From Kappaphycus alvarezii (Eukaryota; Rhodophyta; Florideophyceae; Gigartinales; Solieriaceae), in contig NADL03000471.1 in assembly GCA_002205965.3 (NCBI GenBank), positions 2,418,001-2,482,000 of the forward strand: a DNA stretch of 64,000 nucleotides, read 5' to 3'. This document shows, piece after piece, positions 38,901 to 50,619 of this stretch. How positions within the stretch are numbered: the stretch's first letter is position 1; each line of letters opens with the position of its first letter. The translations under genes and the position numbers were made by a program. Below the pieces are notes generated by a model, which was not told where the DNA came from, made no database searches, and saw nothing but the letters and a program-made list of their open reading frames with translations.

Positions 38901-40060
38901 AAAAATATTTGAAATATCTCCAACGGCACACGTAATTCAGTACTTTAGACCTGGTGTCTGTTAATTATAAAACCATTTTGTACTTATCACAGTTTTATGT
39001 CTCATATTTCTGTGATTGAACCCATAAGAATTTTCTAACTATTTGAAAAAGTATTTGGAGTAATAAAATGATTATAGGAGCTAGAAAAGAATACTAATTA
39101 TTTTAAAATTCAAAACGAATCCATTTCCAAAGCTCAAGTACTTTCTTAAGCCATTGACGAGAACTTGGTTCAGAATATTTTAAAAATAGTTCTTTAAACG
39201 ATAATTTGAACACATCTGGGAATTCGAGAGGAATATTCAACGATGGTGATTTATGAATAACACAATATATAAATGTATGCTATGTTAAAATATGTACGAA
39301 ACTGAATTTTATGGTCTCTTACAATGACTGGGATATTATATGGAATAAAAAATTTGTAATTACATTTAAACTTTTCCCATAACTTCAGAAAATTTATAAA
39401 CTTTTTAGATTGCTTTTTTCTTCGGCTCATTCGATAAATGCTTCTGAAATTGAAAATGAAGTGAATAAAAGAGTATTTTATTTAGACGGTGTAATAAAAA
39501 ATCTGCAGCAAAGGTTATGGCCTGAAGTTTGATATTGAATTAATAAAGTTTGAAAGATCCATTTGTGGGTCTAAGGGCGAAGTAGGAATTAATATTTACA
39601 TTAAACTGGGTTTCTAACTACTTGTAGCATATAAGATCACAGCCAAGCTTGTATCGACTTTCATGAATTACATGAAGCACATGTGGATGATCTGGACAAC
39701 AGTTTAGATGGCAGCTGGTGAAACAATCCTAACTGGTGAAGTTCAATTCAAGCTGTAGTGAAGTGTACAATCAATACTATGATGACGGGGACTAACCATG
39801 GGAGTATGAAGCTTCCACTGGTTACATTCTTTCACTGGAATGTAATTCTGAACGGATGGTTTGAGACGATAGCTTAGTTTCTGGCAATACTTAAGGATGG
39901 ATGGTTAGCTAGTTCTAAAAACTCAAAAGAAAAACCCGCACACACATAAACCAAACAATAACTTTTTCGCGACGATCAATCTGTTGCAGCCACTTTCTTT
40001 GTGCAAGCCATGGAAATCAAGTTCCCGCGAACACAGTGATCTGTGAAGGTCTATGAAGGC

Positions 40061-40310
40061 GCAATTACCCCGGGAAGTCCTGTCCACTGAAATAACGCAC
40101 TGTATTCACCTGGACCAGGCGATTACTCCGGGATACGTCCTGCCGGAAATAACGCAAGTTACAGGACTGAGTGTTACCGTTGACTACCCCGAGACAAGTC
40201 TCTGAAGTAACAAGGTGTTAACTCTTGATTATATCGAAGCGTTGTTCTGCAATACTAGTATACATGACTAGGGCATTACTTTGCTGGAATTATTCAGGAG
40301 AGTGTTAAAA
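40061..40310 (+). repeat. Diverged tandem repeat, about 60-bp period
   Basis: The pattern TTAC-YCCGGGA-n-GTCCTG followed by a GAAATAACGCA-like segment occurs at about 40063 and 40121, then more diverged forms occur at about 40182, 40228 and 40273. The block is GC-richer than its surroundings. It could be part of an LTR or a small satellite. Confidence 0.55.
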
Positions 40311-43016
40311 TCTGCCCAATTCAACATATTCTGTAGTTATTTTAGTGATAGGGAAAGCGTCTGAGTCCTGGGATGTATATCTTTTCATTCTTAAGAATAT
40401 TATTGAATGGCCCGATTTTAATTTCTCATTCCGAACGATTTTGTAACCAATAATAGTAATGAGAACCCAGATGACTAATGAAATATGAAACAAGGCCAAA
40501 CGAAAGAACAATGCAAGATTATGGCCTGGTTTCGGAGAAGCATTTTAATTGAAAAGTGAAGCTTCATACGTTTTTCATCTAAACATTTGCGTTAATTCTT
40601 TATAAGAGCGCATACACAGTTGATGCAAGTAAAAACATGATATACATGATAAGTGTGCAGCAAATAGTATTTGCGAAAATATTTAAAGGGCTACCACAAA
40701 TCTCAAAATTCCCTAGTTTATCCTAATTAGAAAAAACTATTTTGCAATTACAGAAATATTTTGGTTTATATGGAAACAATTTAACATTTCTGATAGTTGA
40801 AGTTGTTCCCAATGATTTTGTTTCAGTACTGATTCATTTTAAGTAAGGTTTACTTTGTTCTGATACAGTTGAAGATTTACTCAGAGTTAATATATTATTT
40901 GACCGAAGAGGTGATTTATATGAGGCAGGAGTCTTACATCGTATTAAAATTGGAACTAATACTTTCCCATCGACTAAAACTTAATACTTCACAACATAGG
41001 GCCTTAGTAATATATTGTTTATAAGGTGGGAGTTGTTTTATTATATCTGTACTTGATGAAAAAAAGATTTTTGATAGGCAGAATACATAATTACAGGAGT
41101 GGTTCCTTTATTGTTGAGTTTTCGTCACCTGATGGACTAAACACCCTATTTATGTCTAATATGTAAGATTGTATCTCAATGTGGTTTTTGAATGCTTCCA
41201 AAGGAGACCTTCAATCCATAAGAAGCTATGTTAATCCTTAGAAGTTGCAGTACTATTATATATGCCTTCAAAATACGAAATTTTCTTAAGAAAAGGCCTC
41301 AACTGGAGGCTATTTCTTTTGCTTCGGTGACTGCAAAATATTTTGAAGTAATTTTGGTGCCCTCTTGTTTTTTTCACCAAAATTAACAGTAACATTAATC
41401 AATTTGTATTATTGCTGGTGCATAGGCATTCCAATGAAGCCCATAGTCAGTTCCTTTACTTCTTACTCTTATTATTATGCAAGTTTTAGATTAACTACAA
41501 ATAGAAGTATAAAACAAGTTTAATTATATTAAAATGAAATTTTTTGATCCATTGACTCGGGTGTTGTGAGTATTTAGTGCATCATCGGACAACAATACGA
41601 GTTTTGTCGAGTTTTTCATCACATCAAATTTTGAAAGGTCTTTATGAAGCGACCGTATTTATTTGGTCCCTAATTTCGTATAGACAGCGAGTATATCTGA
41701 GATATCTTGATAAATGAGGAGAATGAGAACTATATGGTCTTATTAATTTTTTTGCACCTATCTGGAATATTATGGCATTATTGTATGAAGTACCATATAT
41801 TTTACAATATTCAGTAAATAAAACATCGAGCATACTGTAAACGAAAGGAAAATTTTGAAAGACATCAATGACCTTCCCCCAGTGGAAATAATTATTATTA
41901 GACAGAGATATAATTAAAATGAAAATAGAAATGGCAGGTAAGTGCGATTCTCATCAATTTTTTACATTCCGATTTCAGGGAACATGATTTATTTACATGA
42001 AAAATAGATAGGTTAAGTTATTGTGTCTGTTTAAGTATTATCAACATAGATACAGATTCAATAGATGGGAGCTTGGATTGATGGACAGTCTCCTGGATCC
42101 ATGTCCTATATTTCCGCAAATTGGTCGGAAATGACTTTTTTGATGCCAACACATCTTTACTATTCTAATCGGAGAAAAATACGATATAAATTTCTCCGTA
42201 AATTGATGAAAACTTTGGCAAATCAATCTTAAACATACTGCAAATGTAATGCGTTCTCAGTTACTACATACTTAGAATAGAGTAATACTCAAGGTTTAAC
42301 TTTTACTGTCTATTTAAGCTAACAAAAATACTATAACACTCCGAACTTGTCCTTTCATTTCGTCTCATTACACAACCATACGCTGTGTTCCCGCAAAAAT
42401 AAATTGCAGGAAGTATAGAAATATGTATGTTGAAAATAGAGAATCAGTTCTAATTTTGAATTAAACTCGCTTTTTATGCATGGAACAATTTTCAGCACGT
42501 ACTTTATGTTTATTCCAAATGAATAAGTCAAACATCTTGGAATAAATTCATCGGGTAAAGTTCTTCAAATTTTTGAAAAGGTTCCTTTAGAAGATTTGAT
42601 TTTCGAGTTCCCATTTTAAATTACGTTTTTAGACGCAAGGAGTAAGACCTTCCGTAAGTTAAATATTGCGTCAGAATCTAGGATCCTGAAAAATTTCTGT
42701 ACATCAAGGTCTGCAGAAGTAAAAAAAAGTTGCTAATTCTGTTTTCTTAGGGATGGTAAAGGTTTTCCTTCCAGGATTCAAAAGTTTCTCAACGCATTTT
42801 ATAATTTTGATCTGATCTATAAATATGAAATTTTATTGGGAGCAATTTTCAATGTTTTTTTGGATTTAGCATATGGAAAAGAAATAACTCAGACGTTTAT
42901 AGACTCAAATTTCAAGGGTTTGTGGCTACTATTGGGTTCGCGACATTACAAGTTCTCACATATTTCTCGTGTTTACGAACATAATTGCCTATAAATATGT
43001 AACTAAACCTATGAGG

Positions 43017-43380
43017 CTACGTTTTGGCGAGCATTTGCAGAAAATTCGGAATGATCCTATAATTGGTAACAATATAAGGTGACAAATCGTTGAAATTTTC
43101 CATCCCGCCAAAAAGAATGCGCTGTAGTCCGGCATGAAGTGTAGTACAATCTTTACTCAGAGCTAAAAGTAAGTCGGCAACATCCAAGGTCATGGTGAAA
43201 TACGCGGCAGCTGTCGCGTCTGTAAAAGAATGCTCTACTGGAGGAGCGAACACTCGCTTGCGTCAGAAGCTTGGCTACGGCATTTGGTCCAAATGTAAGG
43301 CGTCGGCAATATTTCGTGCCCGTATTACGCAGAATTCAGTCTCCCGGTTCAAAATTAGATTTTCAGGGACCCCGTAGTGC
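43017..43380 (-). CDS. Possible gene fragment of unknown function
   Basis: On the minus strand, 43253-43017 gives 78 residues with ordinary composition (TMTLDVADLLLALSKD, LHAGLQRILFGGMENFND). A preceding stretch in another frame, starting near 43380, reads MQHYGVPENLILNRETEF. The GC content is higher than in the desert to its left. No family was recognised. It may be a host exon, a transposon gene scrap or a chance open frame. Confidence 0.25.
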
Positions 43381-44250
43381 TGCATACACATGTTAAAGTG
43401 ATAAAATTATGAGCCACAATCCTTCGTATAATGCAATCTCAATACAGTACATACAATGAAAAGAATCAATCACGTTCCTTCCGCACACACCTTCCTTGGC
43501 CCTCGGCGGCCTCCTTTTGTTTAATCCTCAGCGTTCTCAACGTTTCCCGTGTACTTTACTTATAGTAACACGACGGCGATCACCCTGAAGGATAGTTGCC
43601 CCAGATCTCGCGATACTAACTAGGTGTCTCTAGGGGTTTCAAACCCACAGCAAACTGCCACCGTACTGTAGTCACTCTATTTGATGCTCCGTTCAGCTGT
43701 ACTCTGCTTGCCCCTCCTTGGCTACATACTGCATTTGTACAGTACGTAGCGCCGCACTGAAGCGGTCTCCGACATAGATAGCATGGCGTACTGGATTGTC
43801 TAGTGCAGTTCGATAATGGCACTGTTCAAAATAATACAATAAGCGCTTACTGTACAGTATAGTGCAGTAAACGTGCGTCTTTCAGGTTCCTTTTCCCTTT
43901 TTTCCTTGAAATTTTTTGCAAAATTATGTTCGATATTTAGATCATTCTATATCAAAGTAAAAGGTATGATTATTTACTATACTATACTGTACTATTGAAG
44001 AGAATATGGTTTGCGAAATTCGTCATATTTTTCCTATACACACAGTATTCGTATGACAAGATTACGAGAAAGCTCCATCTTACAAAATACTCTGCTAGTA
44101 ATTTTTGTTCAGTCACGAAACTGTTTTCGTGAACCGTGCTTTGAAAATAGGACCTATCCAAATCAACGGCCTCCTGTTCCGCTGCCGCCCGCCTACTACC
44201 AAACCAACATGTACATCGCTCCTGTTGCTGGAGATATCCCTTTCCCGCCT
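43381..44250. other. Spacer left of the second Harbinger element
   Basis: No supported gene. GTAC-centred words lie at about 43660-43750, 43850-43870 and 43978-43995. The left terminal repeat of the Harbinger element is expected here but was not identified. Confidence 0.4.
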
Positions 44251-44260
44251 CGCTCACCAA

Positions 44261-44420
44261 CAGGTGCACATCATCCCTGCCGGCCCCCCCTCCACCCCGC
44301 CCCGCCGAAGGCACATCATCTCTGCATCCCCCTTTCTCCCACTCCAACCCCACAACGCACATCATTCCTGCACCCCCGCCTCCGACACAAACCCCGCAAC
44401 TAAAGGACATCATCTTTGCG
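44261..44420 (+). repeat. C-rich minisatellite, about 46-bp period
   Basis: CACATCAT (the last copy reads GACATCAT) recurs at 44267, 44312, 44358 and 44406, each followed by a C/T-rich segment and TGC. The spacings are 45, 46 and 48 bases. The tract has almost no G on the plus strand. It sits just before the Harbinger transposase region and may be that element's subterminal repeat. The long open frame on the opposite strand is only a by-product of this composition. Confidence 0.65.
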
Positions 44421-44576
44421 CCTCGGCCGCTCCTGCTCCCGATCTCCCTCCACCACTCACTGCAGAAAGACTTTTTTAGATGGCGCTGGTCTGCATGCAA
44501 CAGTGTTCTCGCATACCTCGCAGTAAGTGCAATCGCATGTACGCTCAGCGACTGCTCTATCCTCTGCATATGAGAA

Positions 44577-45740
44577 TTGCAGACTTCAGAATGGGCGGTG
44601 CCAGCTTTATCAAAGGAAGTGGACGACAAGGGCGATGCATGCCCTGTTGCTCGGGTTTCTGAAGACTTTATTCTGTTTGCGGTACAGAAGCGAATTACTG
44701 GCATTCCAATGTCGTTCTTATGGGAAGAAGGAGTTGGCTTATCAAATGCTGTGTGTTCAACATCAATATATTTTCCGAACACGATTGTTTGCCTAACTTT
44801 CGCTTCAAAGCTGCCGATGTGGCGCGAATTACCAAACTCATCGATTAGACAGGGGCTACGTCCCGAATCCAGTGGAAGGGTGACCCTCTAACCGCACCTT
44901 GTGTAATGCTACATCGGCTTGCTACAACAAAACGATGGACGGACCCTAAAGATATTTTCGGATTCAAAGCAACAGTTTTGAGCGAGATATTCTGGGAAGT
45001 GCGCGAGATGTTCGAATCGAAGTTCGGATATCTGCGCAGCTTGCGAGGAGGATTTTTACAGTCGCGTGACGTCCTTTTTGTTGCTGCGATTGCAGAAGCT
45101 GGGGCTTCGTATGGAAAATGTGTAGTATTCATAGATTGTACGAAAAAAAGAATGCAGCGGCCTGGTGGGCATGGTACTATTCAACATGCATGCTATTCTG
45201 GGCATAAAAGCTTTCACTGCCTAGTCTATCAATCTCTGTGCACACCGGATGGACTCATATTTGCGTTATTTGGCCCTGAAACCGTTCGAGCCATGATAGC
45301 ACTTTATTGCATAATAGCGGGTGGCAAAGCGTACTTGAAGATTGTTTACTCATTAATGGAGAGCAGTACTAAATATACGGTGATGCTGCTTATTTGCTAA
45401 GGCCTTAGATTGTGAGGCCTTTTTCACGGGAAGTAGCTACGGAGGCCGAGAAAAGTATCAACACCATTATGAGTAGCGTGTGGGTGCCTCTTGATCATAA
45501 CTACAAAGGCCACAAACAGTACTGGACTAGCAATGATTTCGCAAAGAAGCTGAAGGATCGGTAGGCTCCCATCGGTTTACTTTACCGCTCATCAGCTATA
45601 TTGCTCAACTTTCATGCTTGTCGGTACAGAATGGGACAAACACGCAAGCAGTTTCAAGTTTATCCACAATCTTTTGATGCGTACCTATATGCGTAAGGCT
45701 TATCATCATTTTTTAAGGTGTTTTAGAAAGGCGCTCATGA
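44577..45740 (+). pseudogene. PIF/Harbinger transposase, inactive
   Basis: The parts are in family order. The N-terminal half (44600-44800) has VARVSEDFILFAVQKRITGI. The segment 44906-45400 has WEVREMFESKFGYL, then VFIDCTKKRMQRPGG with the first catalytic Asp, then YSGHKSFHCLVYQSLCTPDG and IFALFGPE, the hallmark G-H-K and L-F-G-P blocks. YGDAAY at about 45373 holds the second Asp. Near 45486-45527 the place of the usual V-E-H/W motif reads LDHNYKGHKQYW, so the third catalytic Glu appears replaced by Asp. Several frame changes and stops interrupt it, so it is not active as read. It faces a convergent Myb/SANT-like gene at 45797-46458, the usual two-gene Harbinger layout. Element ends and the TTA-type duplication were not located. 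Confidence 0.75.
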
Positions 45741-45796
45741 TATCGTTCTACAGGCGGTTCTGCTCTCTGCTGCTTTCTGTCCCTTCTCTCTTCCTC

Positions 45797-46458
45797 CTAT
45801 TGTTCGCGTTGCAACTGCAATTCCTGTTTTCTTAGGTCCAGTCCCTCCTCATCCATCTTTCTCCTCTTTTCCAAATCATCAATGACCTGCTTGGCCCAAG
45901 CTTCCATTTCAGACATTTCATCATCTAACCTTCTTTTACGGGGCGTTTTTCGTTTTGTTACAGTAAATTCCCCTGTTTCATCTAAAATGACATTTCCTTC
46001 TGATGAGGACCTGCTGTGTCGCTCCAACGCCATTCTTTGCACCTGACGGCCGCTTCCACCAGCGATTCCTCACGTTCCGTGAGCTCCTTCTTCTCTCCTC
46101 TCCTGGTTTCGTCTTCCTCTTTCTCATGAATGAGATTATCCATAAGGCCATCCACTTCTGTTATCTCCTCTAAACTCCCTGAATCAATCTTATCTGACCT
46201 TACTACTACCCGACGTGCCGCTATCATGTTCCGAAACTTATCTCGAATCTTCTTTAAAGACGGAAGTGGATGACGTGGAGAAACGTTTTTCACGAACTTA
46301 TCACGGAACTTTTCAAACTTTTTGTACAGTTCACCATGAGGCGCGCAATGCGCACCATGCTCTCGAATACTCTGTAGCAGGAGAAGCTTATAGGTTTCAG
46401 AGAACACAAACTTCCTAAGGCGGCTAGCGATTTTAGGCGCCCTTACCTTTTCTATCAT
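45797..46458 (-). CDS. Harbinger-associated Myb/SANT-like DNA-binding protein
   Basis: Minus-strand frames 46458-45982 and 46042-45797 overlap and continue one protein across a single frame change near 46040. The N-terminal ~85 residues form a helical basic domain (FSETYKLLLLQSIREHGAH, then FEKFRDKFVKNV and LKKIRDKFRNMIAARR), as in Myb/SANT-like proteins of Harbinger elements. The C-terminal part is a charged coiled coil (EMEAWAKQVIDDLEKRRKMD) with a basic KRKTPRKRR patch that could act as a nuclear signal. In this family the second protein helps the transposase enter the nucleus and find the element ends. Tail-to-tail placement with the transposase supports the assignment. Apart from the one frame change, it is well preserved. 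Confidence 0.65.
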
Positions 46459-48011
46459 CGAACTAGTGCCAGTTGGTGCCTGTGGAGCTGTGCTCGTGAT
46501 GATTCAATTAGTTTTCTCTCCTCCTTGTTCCCCGCTAGTACCCATGTTTGTGCTCATGAGGTCGAGGTAAACAGTTTGGGGCTCTGGGAATGGTTGAGTG
46601 TTGAGCGGAGTGGTGGAAACTTCGGTCGTTGACATCCCAAGCGATCTGAAAAAAGGTTCTTGTAATTTGCCGTTTATTTAAAGTGGTTTACACTGTACGG
46701 TTTTCGTAAACCATAAACAAATTCTGCAGACTCATGGCAATTTTTTTTCTCGTTTTACATTAAAAATAACCTACAACTTTCGCGAACCATAATTTTACTA
46801 TTGACGCAATTCGAACAGGCGAAAAGAGTAGTTTTCAAAAAACTACTTACTGCTTTAAAATGCGCCGCTGAATGACACCATTGAGCAACCCAACCAAATA
46901 GCTGCACTTTAAAAACTTACAAAATTTTTGTGCAATTGGCACTCGTACTGTACTGCAACCGGCAGACCTGGTTTTAGTGATCCTTTTAAGATCCAATTTT
47001 TATTCATGCTGACACACTGCTACCAACAGAAGTCGTCCTCTTAAGTAAGGGCAATTTTCGATTGTCGCGCACTATTATTCCTGGTGCTGTATGCTCATCC
47101 GAGAGCGGTCGAGGGCTTGCAGTCCGGACCATTCGGCCCCAAAATTGGACCTGATATCTTCGCAGATGAAAGGCACCTATTGGGACAAGTGTTGACTTTA
47201 CTTCTCTCTAACCTCCATGTTCATTACTTGGCTGAAATTGACTTTAATTACCTAGCCATCGTAGATAATCCTAAATTAGCTAACTAGTACTTACACCTAC
47301 CTGGCCACTAGGGCCTCAGAATAGACAGTCACCCCAGTGTTTGCTCTGAACTTGACTCCCAGCCTCCGCCTTTGCAGAAACCTTGCTAACGGCAATTTTG
47401 CTTATGACCACGTTTATCCGTCCGGGTCCCCCTTTTATTTCCCCCCTCTCTATTTAATATTATACTACCCTTTTTGTTGTTTTTTTGTGATATTTACTTA
47501 CACTTGGCGCCACGAACTCCTGCTTCTACAACCAAATAGGAACTTCAAGGTTTCGTTGTGGCGACATCATTTTCTTAAAGGGAATATTATCTCCAAAGGT
47601 GATATTATCTCCAAACGAGACATTATCCCCTTTATTATCTCCACAGGAGATATTCAGCACTGCTGACCCACTACTGCATCTTCTTTGCCCAATATTGCAC
47701 CCCTGGTGTCTACAGTTCTGGGAATCAATTCTTATTAAGATTCCATCTTTCCGCGGGTCACAGTCTGGCCTTACAAATCAGAGGACAAGTATCCTATTCA
47801 GCTGTCCATGGAATCACCCCTATCGGCCCCACTCCACTTCTCCACGAAGTCAGCGAGCTGTGCTACTGCATCGCAGGGTGTTTAAAGGGAAAGAGGGACA
47901 GGGAACACCATGTGACTCTTGATCTGTGTGTGTTGGTTTTCTCGTTGTCAGACAGGATTCCGCTCTTAGACGAGAACAACTGCGCATCGCGCATTGCACT
48001 AGAGAAATCAA
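46459..48011. other. Spacer right of the Harbinger element
   Basis: No supported gene. The Harbinger right end should lie in the first few hundred bases. A small hairpin (AGTAGTTTT, CAA, AAAACTACT) lies near 46830, one GTACTGTAC-type word near 46945, and an 18-bp tandem repeat at 47583-47660. Confidence 0.4.
47583..47660 (+). repeat. 18-bp tandem repeat
   Basis: ATTATCTCCAAA or a close variant begins at 47586, 47604, 47622 and 47634, so the period is 18, 18 and then 12. One frame gives a GDIISK-type hexapeptide repeat. Confidence 0.6.
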
Positions 48012-48454
48012 ATGCAAAGCTGCCAATTTATTTCAGAGCTGTTGAAAAATATGAGACAATCACTCCTTGCAGGGGGAGCAAGTTTCCCGCACAGAAAAAT
48101 CATTGACCGTGCTCCACTTGATGTGTCAGGACTTAAAACTTCATGCGGGAAAAACCAATCGCCGTCCGTTAACAGCCTAAAGCACCCTCCCGAGCAATCT
48201 GTCGCCTCTCCGAGCTCACAGCAACTGTAACTCATTCCTCGCCGAAAGCAACCTACCACGGAGGAATGCACACAAACCAACGCTTTACGTACTTTGGGAA
48301 GAAGAATCTCTTCATCCGTCCTACAGATTTGCAGGTAAAGGAACGAATTCACAGTCTACATCAAGAAATCAGGAGCATGCGGGTACGAAATGAGGGGAAA
48401 AAGGCGAGCAATGAAATTCACGGATTCATGGAGGCTTCTCCATTCAGCCTCTAA
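48012..48454 (+). CDS. Possible small gene, unknown function
   Basis: Two plus-strand segments, 48012-48230 and about 48205-48454, are in different frames but have like composition and join at about 48210-48230, by a small frame change or a tiny intron. The first part is Ser/Pro-rich (LKHPPEQSVASPSSQQ). The second ends in a charged helix (VKERIHSLHQEIRSMRVRN) before the TAA near 48454. The GC content fits the gene islands. The opposite strand also has a long open frame here, so the strand is not certain. No family was recognised. Confidence 0.3.
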
Positions 48455-49041
48455 AACGACTCTCTGCTCCGGTATGCGACGTGACTCCCATCAAATGTTG
48501 ATTTCAGCGATCTGAACCCGCGTATCTAACAGACAGTGTTCGCTTGTGCTACCAATGCGTGAATCATACCCCTCTATTCATCGCTCGGCGTTAAAACTGT
48601 CCAAACTCAGTGGCTTCGAGCAAATAGACGAATAAGATCTCGACACTGATGAAAAGCTTTTCAACTGCGACGGCTCTGATGGGCTTCAATACTGTTGACA
48701 TGATTGAAAGAGAGGTTAATTTGTTTTATTGAAGCTTCAGCATGGAAGAAACAGTGATATGGGTCGGGATTGTTTTGTATCTGCAGGGCCCATAAATTAT
48801 CATGTGGAAGAGGTAGTGGGCGGGTAGGCAATAATGGTGGATAACGGCACTTTTCTTTGTCACGTAAATTCTTGTTTAAGATAGTCCAGTCAACTCGAAA
48901 ACTGAGCCTACATATTCCTTGCAATAATCCAAGCATGTTACCTCTTGGAGAGGTTGGGCGCGCGCGAAACGGAGCCATCAGTGATGAAGTTTATCGGATG
49001 GCGAGGAGGGGAATTAGGAAAACAAGGGCTAAATGCTGGTT
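48455..49041. other. Spacer, no supported gene
   Basis: About 590 bases. A minus-strand open stretch at 48978-48661 has no recognisable content. Confidence 0.3.
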
Positions 49042-49425
49042 TCAGTCGCGCCTGTAATGAAAGAATGGGAATTGGTTGAACTTCGGCGAAGAAAAGGCGG
49101 CATCTCCAATTTTACTCTGAATTTCGAAGATCAACTGCTGAGTTTTCAAGCCCGCAGCTCTGTCTTCTTCGGATTCTGAAAGCTTCGAATATAGCGTGCT
49201 GAATGCGCAGTTCAGATCCCGCCTCGCCGGAATGATCTGGCTTTGGTCTGATCCAGCCATTGCTTCAACCTTCTCGGAATCCTCCAAACCTCGAACGCTG
49301 CCCATTACTTTCTTTGTCCTCGGAGGGGCCAGCTCTTTAGGCTTTGTCGCAGAAATCATCACACTATCTCGAAAGAGGCAACGCTTCTGCGGCGTGCTAG
49401 GAGAGGTCGAACGGTGGTTAGCCAT
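49042..49425 (-). CDS. Small protein of unknown function, or first exon of a larger gene
   Basis: The start ATG at 49425 has a strong Kozak context (ACCATGG on the coding strand) and gives 127 residues. The N-terminus is Ser/Thr/Pro-rich and basic (MANHRSTSPSTPQKRC). The middle has a Lys/Arg-rich patch (PPRTKKVMG). The second half is a probable amphipathic helix (LYSKLSESEEDRAAGLKTQQ then IFEIQSKIG). The last codons contain TTTCATTACAG, a good splice acceptor, so the frame may run across an intron boundary. The sequence upstream is GC-rich and carries a 16-bp palindrome at 49610-49625. The function is unknown. Confidence 0.45.
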   Translation of the reverse strand: MANHRSTSPSTPQKRCLFRDSVMISATKPKELAPPRTKKVMGSVRGLEDSEKVEAMAGSDQSQIIPARRDLNCAFSTLYSKLSESEEDRAAGLKTQQLIFEIQSKIGDAAFSSPKFNQFPFFHYRRD

Positions 49426-50619
49426 GGTAGCAAAAGAGTTCCAACACGTAGGACTTGTATCTTCAGACTGACTTTTCGCTCCTGCGCCAGGCCGGAGCGC
49501 CGCTCCGCCGTTTCGCCCTGCACATCTGCCTTCCTCGTCCTCCACCCGACGGCAGCAACAAAGGTGCACACGACGCACTGGAAGACCATGCTCCACCATG
49601 ACCTCGGACTGCACTGTACAGTGCACCCGACGGCCCTCAGATGCCCTAACGCCAAGCTTATGTTCATTATTGTATTATTCCACGGGTTTAAGGTGATAGA
49701 TAATTCTGCGTTTTAAATTACGGTTGTTGCATGGCATGTGTACAGCACCGTAGGGCCCACGGAATGAGCAATTGATTGGAGATTATTGGGTTAATGGCGT
49801 CTGACAACGTGGGATGGCCGAAGCATGCCATGCGAGTAGTGAACTGTGTGAAATATGGAAACTTTTCGGAAGGCCCTTGACGAAAGTTGTTCTTCTTTCG
49901 CTTATGGAACGAAATGGATCCAATTAATGAAATTATCATATATTAAACAAAAATCTCGGTCCAGATTGAGATTTCTCGACTTTGACAATCTTATGCACTG
50001 AACTGAAATTTTACAATTAAATCCAAAGAAAAGCCATCTTCGAAATAATATCAAGTAAAAAAAAAGGAAATTACCCGTGGCATACTGCACTGGTCCCAGC
50101 AAACTCGGTGGGTAGCACAAACTGCATTGAATGGAATTTCATAAAATAAAAAGAAAATTGTAAAAGGACCAGCGGCAAACATTACATATGACATTACCGC
50201 TGTAACGCCAACGCCATCGACAATTGACCCGCTAGAATTACATTGCCCAAATGGCCCACCTTGTTGAGCCAAAATCGGTAGCGTACAATTTACTTTCACA
50301 TGCTACTTGTACTTTCAGGTAGTGCGATCAAATGACACGTTCTTTATTCATTTTTGCAAGTCCCTGAAGGACCAGGTCAAATCTTACCATAGATGCAGGA
50401 TCCTCATCTGTCCTCTTCAAAATAAGCCATTTTCAGTAATGATGTGTTAACCTCGGCTAGTAGAAAAAAATTAAAAATTTTCAGGACCTGGAGGCATAAT
50501 CATCTCAGAAATCTAAACGCCTTCCTGAAACCGACCGCCTGCACTCAACATTTGCATCCCAAGTAACACGTAGCACTCCCGCTCGTCCTGCAAGTGCCGT
50601 CGGCCGGTAACACCTCTGA
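49426..50619. other. Spacer with GC-rich upstream block
   Basis: The part at 49480-49640 is GC-rich and could be the promoter of the minus-strand gene starting at 49425. It holds CGGAGCGCCGCTCCG and the palindrome at 49610. The rest (49.7-50.5 kb) is AT-rich, without a supported gene. Confidence 0.4.
49610..49625. promoter_or_regulatory. 16-bp perfect palindrome TGCACTGTACAGTGCA
   Basis: The site is fully self-complementary and centred on GTAC, like the words scattered over the gene islands. It lies about 190 bases upstream of the start codon at 49425. It could be a dimeric factor site; that role is inferred only from symmetry and place. Confidence 0.4.

Larger units (their letters stand above)
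33761..43016. other. AT-rich, stop-dense desert
   Basis: About 9 kb of very AT-rich DNA with no supported gene on either strand. Weak coding-like scraps (for example minus-strand 37545-37297) match no family known to me. Notable items are a 23-base palindrome at 35929-35951, TATTTCTAGAAATA at 37000-37013, and a diverged GC-richer tandem repeat at 40061-40310. It may be strongly decayed mobile-element sequence. Confidence 0.4.

Noticed and set aside
40800-43000. A faint retroelement-like reading on the plus strand
   Set aside because: The resemblance was only to loosely conserved positions and no active-site motif or integrase finger was seen.
43982-44782. 266-codon open frame on the minus strand
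   Set aside because: It is the reverse of the C-rich minisatellite and the start of the Harbinger region. The Gly-rich composition comes from the repeat and no domain is seen.
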